Origin: Arthrobacter sp. KBS0703
Lineage (GTDB): Bacteria > Actinomycetota > Actinomycetes > Actinomycetales > Micrococcaceae
Direction of reading: 5' to 3'
Length of the DNA stretch: 64,000 bases
Assembly (NCBI RefSeq): GCF_002008315.2
Contig: NZ_MVDG02000001.1
Span: forward strand, 3,100,001-3,164,000
A program made the position numbers and the translations under genes. How positions within the stretch are numbered: position 1 is the stretch's first letter; the number at the start of each line of letters is the position of its first letter. Below are positions 9,505-20,040 of the stretch, in pieces. The notes below the pieces were generated by a model that saw only the letters and a list, made by a program, of their open reading frames with translations, had not been told where the DNA came from and did not search any database.

Positions 9505-10201
9505 TCACTGGAATTCGGGGCCCAGCACCACGGCAACCGGGGCCTGCAGGTCCGCAGTTTCAACGAGCTTGGTGATGTTCAGGAGCGCACCGAGTGCCTC
9601 GGCGTTGGCCTTCTGCGCGGCGTCGGAGTAGAAAACCACCGACTCCTGCTGGGGTGCTCCCTGCCAGTTGGACACCTGGCCCAAGGTCCAGCCGTCCTTC
9701 TGGACCTGTCTCTTATACACATCTAGATGTGTATAAGAGACAGGCCCGAGGTGAGCGTCGCGTTGTAGACGGATACCGGCTGCGACTTGTCGAGCAGGGA
9801 CGAGCTCAGCGCCTCCGTCCCTGCCGAGTCCGCGGCCGGGGCAGACCCGGATGCGGAAGCCGACGGCGTGCCGGAGGCGGTGGCGCCGGGCGAGGCAGCC
9901 GTGGCTGTCTCTTATACACATCTAGATGTGTATAAGAGACAGCCGTGCCGCTGGCCGACGCGCTGAGCTGCGAACTGGGCGGCGCTTCGGCGGTCATGGC
10001 GGACAGCGGGCTCGCGGCTGCCTGAAAACCAAGCTGCGGCAAGAACAGGAACGCGACCACGCCGACGGCAAGGGACCCGATTCCCACGGTCAGAATCGGC
10101 CAGAGCCTGGCGCGGGCCGGCGCCGACGCGGCACGGTGTACGCCCTGACGGGCAGAGGCCTCAGGGACCCTGTCGAATTCGTCCCGAGCATAGTTGGTCA
10201 T
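9505..10201 (-). CDS. LytR C-terminal domain membrane protein (broken by adapters)
   Basis: Membrane-anchored LytR_C protein like Rv0431/VirR. The N-terminus (MTNYARDEFDRV) is cytoplasmic, one membrane helix follows (WPILTVGIGSLAVGVVAFLF), then a Ser/Ala-rich linker and the LytR_C domain (PVSVYNAT ... KDGWTLGQVSNW ... VVLGPEFQ). Two 38-bp adapter copies (9905-9942 and 9706-9743) interrupt it. Cutting both out leaves 621 bp, an open frame of 206 codons plus stop. However, the domain seems about nine residues short between TSG and KDGW, so some real sequence may be lost. A DUF3263 gene lies 51 bp upstream, as in mycobacteria. The gene itself is real; its exact sequence here is not trustworthy. 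Confidence 0.8.
9706..9743. other. Nextera mate-pair junction adapter (artefact)
   Basis: Perfect 38-bp palindrome made of two 19-base mosaic ends (CTGTCTCTTATACACATCT and its reverse complement). This is exactly the circularisation junction of Nextera mate-pair libraries. Translation gives the well-known contaminant peptide [11 protein letters not shown]. Confidence 0.97.
9905..9942. other. Nextera mate-pair junction adapter (artefact)
   Basis: Second identical 38-bp palindrome. Only 161 bp of natural sequence lie between it and the copy at 9706-9743, so that piece is a tiny contig joined at both ends through adapter overlap. Confidence 0.97.
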
Positions 10202-10252
10202 GGTGAAGTGACGTCCTTGGTGGATTTCTTGCCGGCAGTCCGGCACTGGCGT

Positions 10253-10615
10253 TTACGCGTCAGATCCCAGGCGGCGTGCAGTGCGGGCCCGCTGGCGTGA
10301 CGTACGTAGTCTACGCAATCTCTTCACCAGCATGGGGTCGTGGGCCAGTGCAGCCTCGGTATCGATCAGCGCGTTAAGGATCTGGTAGTAGTGCGTGGCC
10401 GAGAGGTCGAACAGCTCGCGAATGGCCTGTTCCTTGGCTCCCGCGTACTTCCACCACTGCCGTTCCAGGGCCAGCATCTGCTGCTCCCGCTCGCTCAACG
10501 GCGAGTCCCGCAACTGGAAGTCGTTCAGCAGCGAGCCGCGCTGCGACCCGGTGTCCTGCCCTGCGACAGCCGCCGCCGGCTGGCCGGCGAGTTGGTCCTG
10601 CAATGGCTCTGCCAC
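10253..10615 (-). CDS. DUF3263 family protein
   Basis: Protein of 120 residues with the DUF3263 core ([39 protein letters not shown] in segments). This is a small helix-turn-helix-like actinobacterial domain found in Rv0430. The GTG at 10615 has an excellent ribosome site (AAGGAGGG, 4 bp away), which decides it over an ATG at 10684. The C-terminus is Arg-rich ([18 protein letters not shown]), fitting nucleic-acid binding. It precedes the LytR_C gene, the same pairing as Rv0430-Rv0431 in M. tuberculosis. Function is not established. Confidence 0.85.
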   Translation of the reverse strand: MAEPLQDQLAGQPAAAVAGQDTGSQRGSLLNDFQLRDSPLSEREQQMLALERQWWKYAGAKEQAIRELFDLSATHYYQILNALIDTEAALAHDPMLVKRLRRLRTSRQRARTARRLGSDA

Positions 10616-10737
10616 TGCACCCTCCTTCGCTGAATCCGGTAAAAGCCCAACCCCCATGTTACGGACGAATAACAGCATTGTCATTTACGCCAGGTTACGC
10701 CGCGGCCCGCCTGACAGCGCTAGGGGAGAATAAGGGG

Positions 10738-11523
10738 GTGATTGAACCTGAACCGCTGTTTGACCTGGAGCCGTCCGGGCCGGAGGCCCCCGGCTTTGCC
10801 GAGATGGCGGGGATGCCCCTCGATGAGCTGCTGGCCCCTGACTGGGCCGCGGCGCTGGCCGGTGTGGAGGCTGAGCTGAGGTCGGTGCTGTCCTTCCTGG
10901 CCGGAGAAGTGGCGGAGGGGCACAGGGTGCTGCCATCGCCGTCGAACGTCCTCCGTGCGTTCCGCCAGCCGCTGGCGGGCGTGCGGGTGCTGATCGTGGG
11001 CCAGGATCCGTACCCCACGCCGGGGCATGCCGTCGGGCTGGCGTTCTCGGTGGACGGCAGCACGCGCCCCATTCCGCGCAGTCTGGTCAACATTTACAGG
11101 GAGCTTGAGGCCGATCTCGGGCTCCCGGCACGCATCCACGGCGACCTGGGCGCCTGGGCCGGGCAGGGCGTCCTGCTGCTCAACAGGGTCCTCAGCGTCC
11201 GGGAGGGTGCCGCCGGCTCCCACCGCGGAAAGGGCTGGGAAGCCATCACGACGGCGGCCGTTGCCGCCGTCGCAGGCCGCCGTTCCGCCGAGGGCGGAAG
11301 GCTCCCCCTCGTCGCCGTCCTGTGGGGAAAAGACGCGGAGGGAATGCGGCCGCTGCTGGGCGACACGCCCGTCGTTGCCAGCGTCCACCCGAGCCCGTTG
11401 TCCGCCGCGCGAGGATTCTTCGGCTCCCGGCCGTTCAGCCGCGCCAACGCCCTGCTCCAGGAGCAGGGCGCCAGCGGGGTGGACTGGGAGCTTCCGGCCA
11501 TTCCCGCCGCCTACCATCTGTAG
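10738..11523 (+). CDS. ung: Uracil-DNA glycosylase, family 1
   Basis: Removes uracil from DNA in base-excision repair; 261 residues. Motif A is [13 protein letters not shown] with the catalytic D90 (the actinobacterial variant of GQDPYH). [12 protein letters not shown] and SHRGKGWE follow, and the leucine-loop motif [18 protein letters not shown] supplies the second catalytic His. GTG at 10738 follows AGGGGAGAATAAGGGG. It is divergent from the DUF3263 gene and its 3' end overlaps the giant surface-protein gene tail to tail by 13 bp. Confidence 0.95.
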   Translation: MIEPEPLFDLEPSGPEAPGFAEMAGMPLDELLAPDWAAALAGVEAELRSVLSFLAGEVAEGHRVLPSPSNVLRAFRQPLAGVRVLIVGQDPYPTPGHAVGLAFSVDGSTRPIPRSLVNIYRELEADLGLPARIHGDLGAWAGQGVLLLNRVLSVREGAAGSHRGKGWEAITTAAVAAVAGRRSAEGGRLPLVAVLWGKDAEGMRPLLGDTPVVASVHPSPLSAARGFFGSRPFSRANALLQEQGASGVDWELPAIPAAYHL

Positions 11524-14500
11524 AGCCTCGGCGCGCTGGCCACTCCCCTGACTTCGGCCGAGAGCCATTCTCCCTTGGCGGGGTCGATGTGCCCGGCGCA
11601 GGGCAGCTCCACGGTACCGCTGGCCGACGGGAAGTTCACGGCACCCGTCCAGAACGGAGCCGAACCATCGTTGGTGTAACTGCTGTAGCACAGGACCGTA
11701 TGCGTACCGGGCGGGAAATCGACGGGCCTCAGCCGAATCTGGTATTCACCGGGCGGGCCGGCGGCGGCACCCCGGGAGATGAACGCGGAGCTGACCGTTG
11801 TGGTGCCCTCGCCGCGCGCCTGGGACGTCTGTCCCATGGTGTCTACTGCAGTAACGTCCACCCAGACCTTCTGGTTGGGGCCGTTGCCCACGTTCACATC
11901 CGCGAAGGACGCCGACGTTGATCCCCGCTGCCCGTCCGAGGTGATCCACCGAAGCTCCGCAATCGGACGCCCGTTGGGCTGGGGTGCCCTGATAATGAAG
12001 TGGATCGAGTGCCCCTCGTTGAATCCGGTGGCCGTGGGAGCCCCCGGCTTTCCGTACGGCTGCACCGGGTTGGCGTCCGTGAAGGGGCCCGGGTAGGACT
12101 GTCCGTCCACCACGTTCGTGGCACGGACGCCGATCGTGTACGTGCCGTTGTTCGCCAGCCCCGGAATGACCTTGTTGGCGGGCACGGCCGCGACCTGGCC
12201 GCCGTTCACCCGATATTCATACACAGTTTCTCCGGCCGCCGCCCCACCCCTGGAGGACGGCGCGGTGAACGTCAGCTGGGCGCTGTTGTCCAGCGGATCC
12301 GCCCGGAGTCCGTTGACGGGGCCGGGGGCCCCGACAGCCCGGCGCGGGTCGGATGCGGCGCTGTCGGCCGAGTATCCGGCCTTGTTCCGCGCTGCAACAG
12401 TGAAGGTGTAGCCGGCATCCGAATTGCCCACGGTGAAGACCGCGCTGGTCCGCCCGCCGGACACCACCTGCGAGGCGTCGGGCGAGCCGGGGTGCGAGGA
12501 CACCACGGTGTATTCGGCTACGGCGTCGCCGTTGGCGTCGGGTGCCGTCCAGCTGACCTGGATGACCGAGCTGTTGGCCCCCGACGTTGCGAGCGTGGTG
12601 CTCGGCTTGGCAGGGACTGCGGGCACCCCGGCCGGGATTTCCGCGGCCGAGAAGGGGCTCCACTCTGAGGGCGTGGGCGCCTTGTTCTTGGCCCGGACCT
12701 GGATCCGGTACGACGTGCCGTTCGCCAGCCCGGTCCACGTGTAGCTAAGCCCGGGACCGGCCGACCGCACCCCGGAGCCTGCAGGAGGCGCCGGCGAGAG
12801 CTGGAGCTCGTAGTCGGTGACGGCGGATCCGGTGGTCCTGGCCGTGGGCCAGCTGACCGCCAACTGCTTGTCGCCGAACGACAGCGACGGCGCCTGCGGC
12901 ACCTCCGGGCGCTGGTCCGGGCGGGCCGGAGCGGAACGTTCCGAGGCCGCGGATTCACCGATGCTGTTCACCGCAACAACGCTGAAGGTGTACTCGACAT
13001 CGTTGGTGAGCGACCCGATGGTGCACGTGTTGGCGGGGCACAGCTGCGACACGCCGTTGGTCCCCGTGACCCTGTAGCCGGTGATGGCCGAGCCGTTGGC
13101 AGCCGGAGGCGTCCAGTTCAGCACCACGGTGCTGTCGCGCACCTCGTTGGCCACGGGAGTGCCGGGCTTGTCCGGTTTCGCCTTGACCGTCAGCCTGATG
13201 CGCCCGTCTGCCTCGCGCCGCGGATCCCCGGTCTTGTCCTGGATCCGGTACCGCACCACCATGGTGCCCACGAACGATTCCGCGGGGCGGACGTCCACTG
13301 CGTCCCCTGAGACGGTTGCGGTGCCGTTGCCTGTTTCCACCACGGCACTGACAACCTTCAGCGGGGTGTCGGCAAACGGGTTGACGTCGTTGGCCAGCAC
13401 CTGGACCCGCCGGTTTTCGCCGGCCTTGGCCTCCCCCACCTCGTCTTCATTGGCCAATGGCAGCGGACGAAGTGAAAGCGTCAGCTGCACGTCCACGGTG
13501 CCCTGGGCCGAGAGTCCACGCGGGTCCGTGACAGTCAGCGGGAGGATGCCTCCCGGCTCCGGCGCATCGGCTGCGGCCCTGATCTTCAGGGTTGTCCCGT
13601 CCACGCTGGCGCTGATGCCGGGAGGAAGCTGGCCGCCCAGGGTCACCGTGAGTTTGCCGCTGTCAGCCTGGTCCGGATCCGATATCAGGGTGTCCAGATC
13701 CACCTCCGCTGCCTCGCCCTTGACCACGCTAGCGCGGGTGGAGGACATGACGGGCGGGTGGTTCCGGTTCGGATCTGGCAGCACGTTGATGCTGATGGTC
13801 AGCACGGATGTGAGCGTGTCCGGCGCGTCCAATGGGCCGTCGGCCACTTCGAAGGTCAGGGACGCCGGCCCGGAATAATCGTCGGCGGAGGTGAACACCA
13901 GGGAGGCTGCGCCCTTGACGAGCGGCCTGCCGCTGGCCGCCACCGCCGACACACGCGAGTCAACGGTGAGCCGCGGGCTGCGGCCTTGGCGGACCACCAC
14001 GGCATCGTTCAGGTTGAGGGCCAGTTCCTGGCCGCTGACCACTTCCAAGGGGGCAGGGCTCTTGAGCGCCGGGCGCTGCTCGGATGTTCCTGGCACGTGG
14101 ATGAACGCGGTGGAGGTCAGGCCGTCCAGGTCCGTGACCGTGTACGGGATGATGCGGGGAGCGGGCAACAGGGTGACGTTGACGCTGCCAACGCCCCGGA
14201 CTGCCGCGTCGGTTGTTCCGGCGGCCAGAGTGACCGTCAGGTCGGAGGTCACGCCGTCGGGGTCTTCGTCGTTCTTGAGCACGGGAACGTCCACGGCGGA
14301 CTTGCCCAGCGTTTCCGCGAAGGAGACGCGGTCGTCCCGGGTGGTCGGCGCCTTCCGCGGGGCGGACGGCGTGACGTCCACTTTCAGCGTGCCCTTTGCC
14401 TGGCCTCCCCTTCCGTCCGAAATCCGGTAACGGATGACGACGGCGGCCGTGGCGTCCGGCGTCGTAAACCGGACTTTCCCGTCTTCTATCGACGCGTTCA

Positions 14501-17500
14501 GCGCGGCATCCGCTTCAACGCCGCCGCGTACGAGTGCCAAGGCGTCGCCGTCGGGGTCCGCGTCGTTGCGCAGCACGTCCACGGCGATCTTTCTGTTGGG
14601 CTGGGCGGTGACCGCATCGTCGCCCGGCACCGGCTGCTGATTGGCCGCGGGTGCGGCCCCGATGCCCACCGCCACGGTGGCTGTGCTGCGGACGCCGAAC
14701 GTGTCCTGCACAACGTAGCTGAAGGCATCCTGCCCGGCGGCCTTCGACGACGCCGTGTATTCCAGGTAGGTTGCGCCGACGGTGACGGTCCCCTGGGCCG
14801 GAGCCTTGTCCAGGCCGACCAGCGACACGGAGTCGCCGTCGGGGTCTATCCCGTCCAGCGGTACCTGGATGCGGGTGGCGCGGCCGGCGATGGTCCGGGC
14901 GGTCAGGTCCGTCGGTTCAGGCCGGGAATTCTGGTCCGCGCCGCCGCCCTTGATGCGGATGGTGACCTGCGCGGAGGATTCCTGGCCGTCCGGTCCCTTG
15001 ACCACGTAGATGGCGTGCACCGTCTTCGCCGTCGGGCCGGCCTTGAACCGCAGGACGTCGCCGGAAATGCCCAGTAGCCCATCGGCGGGTTCAACGGTCT
15101 GGGCGAGCTGAGGCTTCAGCGCCAGTGTCGCCCCGTCCGGGTGGCTGTCGTTGGCCAGCACATTCACGGTGGCAACGTCGTTGGCACGCACCGTGATTTC
15201 GTCCGGCACCGCGCGGGGCGGCCGCAGCCGGGCCGGTGCGGGCACCGGCTGGACGGTCACTTCACCGACCGAGCTCTCGAGGCCGTTGGACACCGTGTAG
15301 GTGAACGTTGCCAGGGCGGCAAGACCGTTGGCGTCAGTGATCTTGAGAACGCTGTGGTCGAGGACGGCCACGGAAAGCGGCGACCCGGAAGGAACGTTGA
15401 CCGATTGGATGACCAGCACCCCGCCGGCGGGGTCGATGTCGTTGGCCAGCGCATCCACCAGGGTGTGCCCGCCCTGCGGCAGCCGCGCCACATCCCGGAC
15501 GGCCACCGGGGCGCCGTTGCTCCCGCCGTTGGTGACATCGATCCTGACCAGGCCCAGCTGGCTGGCCGGCCCGTTGGTCACCTGGTAGGTCACGTAATAG
15601 GTGCCGGCGGCCGGAGCATTGAAAACGAAGGTGCCGGAGTCAAAATGGGGGGCTACCTTGGCGGCCGGAGGACCTTCCACCCGGGCCAGCCGCAACGTGG
15701 CACCGGCGGGGTCGAAGTCGTTTTCCAGTGGGGAAACCACGACGTCCCGGCCCGCCACAACGCTCAGGTGATCGGGGTTTGCCACCGGCGGCAGGCTCCC
15801 GCGGGGGCGCACCTCCACGGTAATCTTGCCCTCGATCTCGGTCCGGCCATCGGACACCCGGAGGGTGACCTCCTTGCGGCCCAGGGTTGTGCCCACATCC
15901 TGGAACTGCAGGAGGCCGTCCGGGCGCACCTGGACCTGGTCGTTGCCGTTGTCCGCCGTTGCGGCTTTGAGGAAGAGATCGTCGCCGTCAGGGTCGGTCC
16001 AGTCCGCCAGGACATTCTGGCTGACGGACTTTCCCTGTTCGAGGAGGATGACGGTTTTTCGTTTCTGGGCGGGCGGACCGTTCTCCGAGTCCTTCCGCAC
16101 GGCCACCCTGATCTTGGCCTGCGCGCTCTTGCCCCGGCCGTCGTCCACCTGGTAGCCGAAGTCGGACGTTCCCGAGGCCTTCTCGGGGACGGCGATCTGC
16201 AGGGCGGAGCCGTTGTAGATGGGCTGCGCCGTGCCGTTGGCCCGCCCCGAGCCGAGGACGTTCAGGGTAAGCAGGTCGCCGTCCGGGTCGGAGTCGTTGT
16301 CCAGCGGAGTCAGCAGCGTGGTCCTGCCCGGCCTGACGCCGAAGACGTCGTCCTGGGCGTTGGGCGGACGGTTGGCCTTGGTGCGGTCCGGGAGCTGGTT
16401 GAGCGGATTCTGGTCGGCGGCGTCTTCCTTCTCCTCCTCGGACCGGTTCGGCGGCGTCTGGAGATCCTGCCAGTTGTTGACCAGCTGCATCGCCTGCTGG
16501 ACGAGCCACACGTTGCCGCCGTTGGTGTCGTTGAGCACCACAACGCTGCGGTTCACCCGGAAGACCAAGTCGGACTTGTCGTTGGCGTCCGGGACATCCG
16601 TCAGTTTGTCGTGGGCATCATCGGCGCAGTCCCGAAGGTACCGGTTGCTCTGGTTCCAGGCCGCATGCACGCAGCCGTCCAGCTGCACCGGACGGACCGG
16701 ATTTCCGTTGGCGCCGGAGGGTTTTGTGGTGGCCGCGGAACCGTCCAGCGGCTGTTCGACCAGGCCCTTCGGCGTGGCCACGGCGACGAAGCTGCTGGCC
16801 GGGCCGGCCTGCTGGAGCCGTGACCCGCCGGCGTCGGGCAGGTCGACCGTCCGGCCCCCGGGCAGGTACAGCCGGCCGGAATCGGAGTCCAGCAGCACCG
16901 CGTCGGCTCCCACCGTCGTGAGCTGAAGGCTCTTCACAGCCGAGAAATCGGCGTAGGACCCCGTGGCCTTGTCCCCGGCGGTTCCGTTGTCCTCGACGGT
17001 CATCCGGCTGACCTCGTGTGCCCCGGGGTTGGCGATGTAGGCGGCTCCGTCCGCTCCGATGACTGCCTGGAGGTTAGGTGCCCCGGAAATCACCGGCTCC
17101 GAGGATTGGCGGTCAAAACCACGGACGGAGTCGGTGGAAGCCAGCCAGGCCTCCCCCGTGCCCGGATCGCTGAATACGTAGGCACCCTGCCCCGCGGCGG
17201 CGGTCACGCCACCGGGCAGCATGACGGGTTCGCCGAGCCTCATGGCTGCCGGGTCCACGGCCGTCAGGGACGAGCCGGCATCCACCAACACTTCGCCCTC
17301 GTGCTGGAGGATATCGAAGCCGGCCCCCGGCGGGGTCACGCCGCCGTCCAGGGTCCTGGAGGGATAGTTGAGCCGCGCGGTCATTCCGACGCTCTTGTTC
17401 GTCACCCAGACGCCGCCGTCGTTGAGGTCGACGTCGGCTGATTTGACGCCCGGGTAGAGAAAGGCTGCCGCCGCCACCAGTGCGGTCACCGCCGAAAAGC

Positions 17501-17555
17501 CCGTCGCCTGAAGCAACCGCCTGTGCTTTGCAAGGAAGTTTCTTGGCGTTGGCAT
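11511..17555 (-). CDS. Giant cadherin-like/fibronectin III repeat surface protein
   Basis: Very large protein (2014 residues), probably membrane-anchored by an uncleaved N-terminal helix (about 17-37) with the rest outside the cell. Residues about 45-370 look like a beta-propeller (repeated [16 protein letters not shown] segments). About 395-1440 holds roughly eleven cadherin-like/Ig-like repeats, most with the acidic turn NDxDPDG expected to bind calcium. From about 1460 to 1880 there are about four fibronectin III domains (for example [18 protein letters not shown]). No LPXTG sorting signal is present. Similar proteins in Micrococcales often precede MoxR/DUF58/transglutaminase genes, which are absent here. 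An adhesive or cell-envelope role is inferred. Confidence 0.85.
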   Translation of the reverse strand: MPTPRNFLAKHRRLLQATGFSAVTALVAAAAFLYPGVKSADVDLNDGGVWVTNKSVGMTARLNYPSRTLDGGVTPPGAGFDILQHEGEVLVDAGSSLTAVDPAAMRLGEPVMLPGGVTAAAGQGAYVFSDPGTGEAWLASTDSVRGFDRQSSEPVISGAPNLQAVIGADGAAYIANPGAHEVSRMTVEDNGTAGDKATGSYADFSAVKSLQLTTVGADAVLLDSDSGRLYLPGGRTVDLPDAGGSRLQQAGPASSFVAVATPKGLVEQPLDGSAATTKPSGANGNPVRPVQLDGCVHAAWNQSNRYLRDCADDAHDKLTDVPDANDKSDLVFRVNRSVVVLNDTNGGNVWLVQQAMQLVNNWQDLQTPPNRSEEEKEDAADQNPLNQLPDRTKANRPPNAQDDVFGVRPGRTTLLTPLDNDSDPDGDLLTLNVLGSGRANGTAQPIYNGSALQIAVPEKASGTSDFGYQVDDGRGKSAQAKIRVAVRKDSENGPPAQKRKTVILLEQGKSVSQNVLADWTDPDGDDLFLKAATADNGNDQVQVRPDGLLQFQDVGTTLGRKEVTLRVSDGRTEIEGKITVEVRPRGSLPPVANPDHLSVVAGRDVVVSPLENDFDPAGATLRLARVEGPPAAKVAPHFDSGTFVFNAPAAGTYYVTYQVTNGPASQLGLVRIDVTNGGSNGAPVAVRDVARLPQGGHTLVDALANDIDPAGGVLVIQSVNVPSGSPLSVAVLDHSVLKITDANGLAALATFTYTVSNGLESSVGEVTVQPVPAPARLRPPRAVPDEITVRANDVATVNVLANDSHPDGATLALKPQLAQTVEPADGLLGISGDVLRFKAGPTAKTVHAIYVVKGPDGQESSAQVTIRIKGGGADQNSRPEPTDLTARTIAGRATRIQVPLDGIDPDGDSVSLVGLDKAPAQGTVTVGATYLEYTASSKAAGQDAFSYVVQDTFGVRSTATVAVGIGAAPAANQQPVPGDDAVTAQPNRKIAVDVLRNDADPDGDALALVRGGVEADAALNASIEDGKVRFTTPDATAAVVIRYRISDGRGGQAKGTLKVDVTPSAPRKAPTTRDDRVSFAETLGKSAVDVPVLKNDEDPDGVTSDLTVTLAAGTTDAAVRGVGSVNVTLLPAPRIIPYTVTDLDGLTSTAFIHVPGTSEQRPALKSPAPLEVVSGQELALNLNDAVVVRQGRSPRLTVDSRVSAVAASGRPLVKGAASLVFTSADDYSGPASLTFEVADGPLDAPDTLTSVLTISINVLPDPNRNHPPVMSSTRASVVKGEAAEVDLDTLISDPDQADSGKLTVTLGGQLPPGISASVDGTTLKIRAAADAPEPGGILPLTVTDPRGLSAQGTVDVQLTLSLRPLPLANEDEVGEAKAGENRRVQVLANDVNPFADTPLKVVSAVVETGNGTATVSGDAVDVRPAESFVGTMVVRYRIQDKTGDPRREADGRIRLTVKAKPDKPGTPVANEVRDSTVVLNWTPPAANGSAITGYRVTGTNGVSQLCPANTCTIGSLTNDVEYTFSVVAVNSIGESAASERSAPARPDQRPEVPQAPSLSFGDKQLAVSWPTARTTGSAVTDYELQLSPAPPAGSGVRSAGPGLSYTWTGLANGTSYRIQVRAKNKAPTPSEWSPFSAAEIPAGVPAVPAKPSTTLATSGANSSVIQVSWTAPDANGDAVAEYTVVSSHPGSPDASQVVSGGRTSAVFTVGNSDAGYTFTVAARNKAGYSADSAASDPRRAVGAPGPVNGLRADPLDNSAQLTFTAPSSRGGAAAGETVYEYRVNGGQVAAVPANKVIPGLANNGTYTIGVRATNVVDGQSYPGPFTDANPVQPYGKPGAPTATGFNEGHSIHFIIRAPQPNGRPIAELRWITSDGQRGSTSASFADVNVGNGPNQKVWVDVTAVDTMGQTSQARGEGTTTVSSAFISRGAAAGPPGEYQIRLRPVDFPPGTHTVLCYSSYTNDGSAPFWTGAVNFPSASGTVELPCAGHIDPAKGEWLSAEVRGVASAPRLYRW

Positions 17556-17657
17556 GGCTGTCCCCCGGTCAGCTGCAATGAAGTCCCCACCAATTAGACC
17601 AACAAGTGCAGTAATCTAGCGAACCCGGGGGGAACGGGAGGAGATCCGGCACCGGAC

Positions 17658-17676
17658 TTAGCCTAGGCTTACTTTC
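17658..17676 (+). promoter_or_regulatory. DtxR/IdeR-like iron box
   Basis: TTAGCCTAGGCTTACTTTC matches the DtxR/IdeR consensus at about 13 of 19 positions and contains TTAG-N2-TAGGCT. It directly abuts the ATG of the siderophore-interacting protein gene, so repressor binding would cover the promoter -10 and transcription start. Confidence 0.65.
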
Positions 17677-18516
17677 ATGACTTCTGTTCCTGCCGCCACG
17701 TCCGCCACACGGAATTCCCGTCCCCAGACCAACCTGACTGTCCTGCGCCGGGAGCAGCTTTCGGACCACATGGTTCGCATTGTCGCGGGAGGTGAAGGCT
17801 TCACGGAGTACGTCAATAACGACTTTGTGGACAGATACGTCAAGATCGCCTTTCCGCAGCAGGGTGTGGACTACCCGGAGCCGCTGGATCTCTGGGCCGT
17901 CCGCGAATCGATGCCGCGGGAGCTGTGGCCGCACACCCGGACCTACACCGTGCGCTGGGTGGACGCGGCAGCCGGCGAACTTGCCATCGACTTCGTGATC
18001 CACGGGGACGAAGGCCTGGCGGGGCCCTGGGCGGCCGCGGCCCAGCCCGGCGACACCCTCATCTTCACCGGACCGGGCGGGGGCTACAACCCGGATCCCG
18101 CGGCCGACTGGTACCTCCTGGCCGGAGACGAAGCCGCCCTGCCTGCGATCGCCGCCGTCATCGAGTCCCTGCCGTCCGGCGCCCGGGGCCTGGCATTCGT
18201 GGAAGTGGACACCGACGCCGATATCCAGCCGATCGCCGCACCGGCGGGGCTCGAGTTGGTCTGGCTCAAACGCGAAGGCGCCCCCGCAGGCGGCAGCGAC
18301 CTGCTGGTCAACGCGGTCCGCGATGCCGTGTGGCCCGACGGCAGGGTTGATGTCTTTGCCCACGGGGAACGCGGCTACATGAAGGGCCTGCGGGAGGTGC
18401 TGTTCCGGCAGCGCGGACTGGAGCGCGGCCAGGTGTCGCTGTCCGGCTACTGGGCCACGGGACGGGTCGAGGATGACTTCCAGGCCGAGAAGAAGCTGCC
18501 GATCGGTAAGATCTAG
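17677..18516 (+). CDS. Siderophore-interacting protein (ViuB-like flavin reductase)
   Basis: FAD-binding ferric-siderophore reductase family (SIP), 279 residues, which releases iron from imported siderophores in the cytoplasm. An FAD-binding barrel (about 18-130) contains the flavin motif RTYTVR. A C-terminal NAD(P)H-type domain (about 140-270) has YLLAGDEAALPAIAAVIESLP and the ending SLSGYWATGRVEDDF. An iron box touches the ATG and no ribosome site is visible, so the mRNA is probably leaderless and iron-repressed. It is divergent from the giant surface protein and overlaps the ThrE gene by 4 bp tail to tail. Confidence 0.92.
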   Translation: MTSVPAATSATRNSRPQTNLTVLRREQLSDHMVRIVAGGEGFTEYVNNDFVDRYVKIAFPQQGVDYPEPLDLWAVRESMPRELWPHTRTYTVRWVDAAAGELAIDFVIHGDEGLAGPWAAAAQPGDTLIFTGPGGGYNPDPAADWYLLAGDEAALPAIAAVIESLPSGARGLAFVEVDTDADIQPIAAPAGLELVWLKREGAPAGGSDLLVNAVRDAVWPDGRVDVFAHGERGYMKGLREVLFRQRGLERGQVSLSGYWATGRVEDDFQAEKKLPIGKI

Positions 18517-20009
18517 CGGCGGCGGGCCCGCCGTCGTTCATTGCTCGCAAGGCTCCGGGTGAGCGGCCGCGCAAGCGTGTCGCCCAGCACAATCCCGCCG
18601 GCGACGCCGAACACAATCGCCCCGGCACTCAGCATCCCGCCGGCGCCGAGCAGGATTTCGGATTCCTCGATCGTCAGGACGTACATCGAGCGGAAGATGG
18701 TGAGGCCGGGCAGGAGGATGAGCGCCGCCGGCACAGCGACCACGAGCTGCGGGGCGCCCATCCGCAGCGCCACCACCCGGGCCAAAAGGCCAATCACGAC
18801 GGCGGCCACCGCGGGGGAAAAGCGCTGGCCGACGCCGAGCATTTCTCCGCCGATCAGGACCAGGTGGCCGATCACGCCCACGGCCGCCGTGGGAAGAAGC
18901 AGCTTCCAGTCCGTCTGCTCGGTGATGCCGATGGCCACGACGGCGACCGCGACCATGATGACCAGCGCCCACCATGGATAAGCCGGCGGGAAGGTCTCGG
19001 TGACGTTGATCGGTTCCATGCCCGTCATGTCACCCACCACGAACGCCACGGCAATACCTGCGACGAGCGCCCCGAACGTCAGCACCGTGGACAGGAACCG
19101 GCCGGCCGCCGTGACGGGGAAGCCGTTGATGGCATCCTGGACCGAGGAGACCAGGCGCCCCGTGGGAAGCAGCAGCAGGATCCCGCCCACCACGACGATG
19201 GCCGGAGCAATCTGGATCCCTAGGGGGCTGCCGAATCTCCACATGAGCAGCGCGATCAGCGTTACCACAAAGGAACAGGCCGCCGTGTTGAAGAAGTCCG
19301 GCGTGCGCCAGCGGCCCAGTTGCCGGGCGAGCAGGCTGATCAGGAGGTTGGAGGCGAACGCGATGCCGGACGCCCCCGGTCCGCCGCCCAGGACCCCCAC
19401 GAACACGGCCGAAAAGACTCCGAACGCCACGGTGACCATCCACCGCGGGAACGGCTTGGGGCTGCGGACAATCTCGTCCAGCCGCCGGATGGCCTCGTCC
19501 CGGCCGACGCCTCCGGCCACGATGTCCGTGACCAGCTGGTGGACTTTGGCCAGGCCGGCGTAGTTGTTCGTCCAGGAGCGCACCACGCGCAGCAGCGAAA
19601 TGGGGGTCTGGTCCTGCGGCGCATAGTTGATCGCCACCGACTGGTTGGTGATGTCGACCTCGATGTTGCTCAGGCCAAGCGCGGCCGTGACCGCGATGAT
19701 GCTGGTTTCCACCTCGAGGGCACCGGCGCCGTACCGGAACATCGATTCGGCGAGGCGAAGCGCAAAGTCCATGGTCTTGCGCGCGGACGTGTCGATGCCG
19801 CCCACCTGGATCATGGGGTTGGCGTAGGGGCTGCCGGTGAGCCTGTCCACGATGCTCAGCGGCGCCGTCGGCGGGTTCTCCCCCTGGACCAGGCGGCGCA
19901 GCATGCGCTTGGCCGCCGCGTTCTGGTGCAGCTGGGAGGGAGTAAGCGGCTCAGTTTTGGGCAGCCCGTCCGTGTGCGGCCTGTTGGCGCCGCGGGGCTG
20001 TTTGGTCAT
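18513..20009 (-). CDS. ThrE-family threonine/serine exporter
   Basis: Integral membrane exporter of 498 residues in which the two ThrE halves (ThrE and ThrE_2) are joined in one chain, as in Corynebacterium ThrE. A soluble N-terminal part (about 75-190, with GALEVETSIIAVTAALGL) is followed by about ten hydrophobic segments (from about 195), and the C-terminus is Arg-rich (ERRRARRR). Predicted to export threonine or serine using the proton motive force. It stands alone, and its 3' end overlaps the siderophore-interacting protein gene. Confidence 0.87.
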   Translation of the reverse strand: MTKQPRGANRPHTDGLPKTEPLTPSQLHQNAAAKRMLRRLVQGENPPTAPLSIVDRLTGSPYANPMIQVGGIDTSARKTMDFALRLAESMFRYGAGALEVETSIIAVTAALGLSNIEVDITNQSVAINYAPQDQTPISLLRVVRSWTNNYAGLAKVHQLVTDIVAGGVGRDEAIRRLDEIVRSPKPFPRWMVTVAFGVFSAVFVGVLGGGPGASGIAFASNLLISLLARQLGRWRTPDFFNTAACSFVVTLIALLMWRFGSPLGIQIAPAIVVVGGILLLLPTGRLVSSVQDAINGFPVTAAGRFLSTVLTFGALVAGIAVAFVVGDMTGMEPINVTETFPPAYPWWALVIMVAVAVVAIGITEQTDWKLLLPTAAVGVIGHLVLIGGEMLGVGQRFSPAVAAVVIGLLARVVALRMGAPQLVVAVPAALILLPGLTIFRSMYVLTIEESEILLGAGGMLSAGAIVFGVAGGIVLGDTLARPLTRSLASNERRRARRR

Positions 20010-20040
20010 TCGGGCCTACCTCCGTGCCATGCCTGTGGTC

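Noticed and set aside
9706..9943. Repeated 38-bp perfect palindromes as a transposon end, MITE, attachment site or hairpin family
   Set aside because: They are identical to the synthetic Nextera mate-pair junction, occur inside genes without target duplication and encode the contaminant peptide [11 protein letters not shown].
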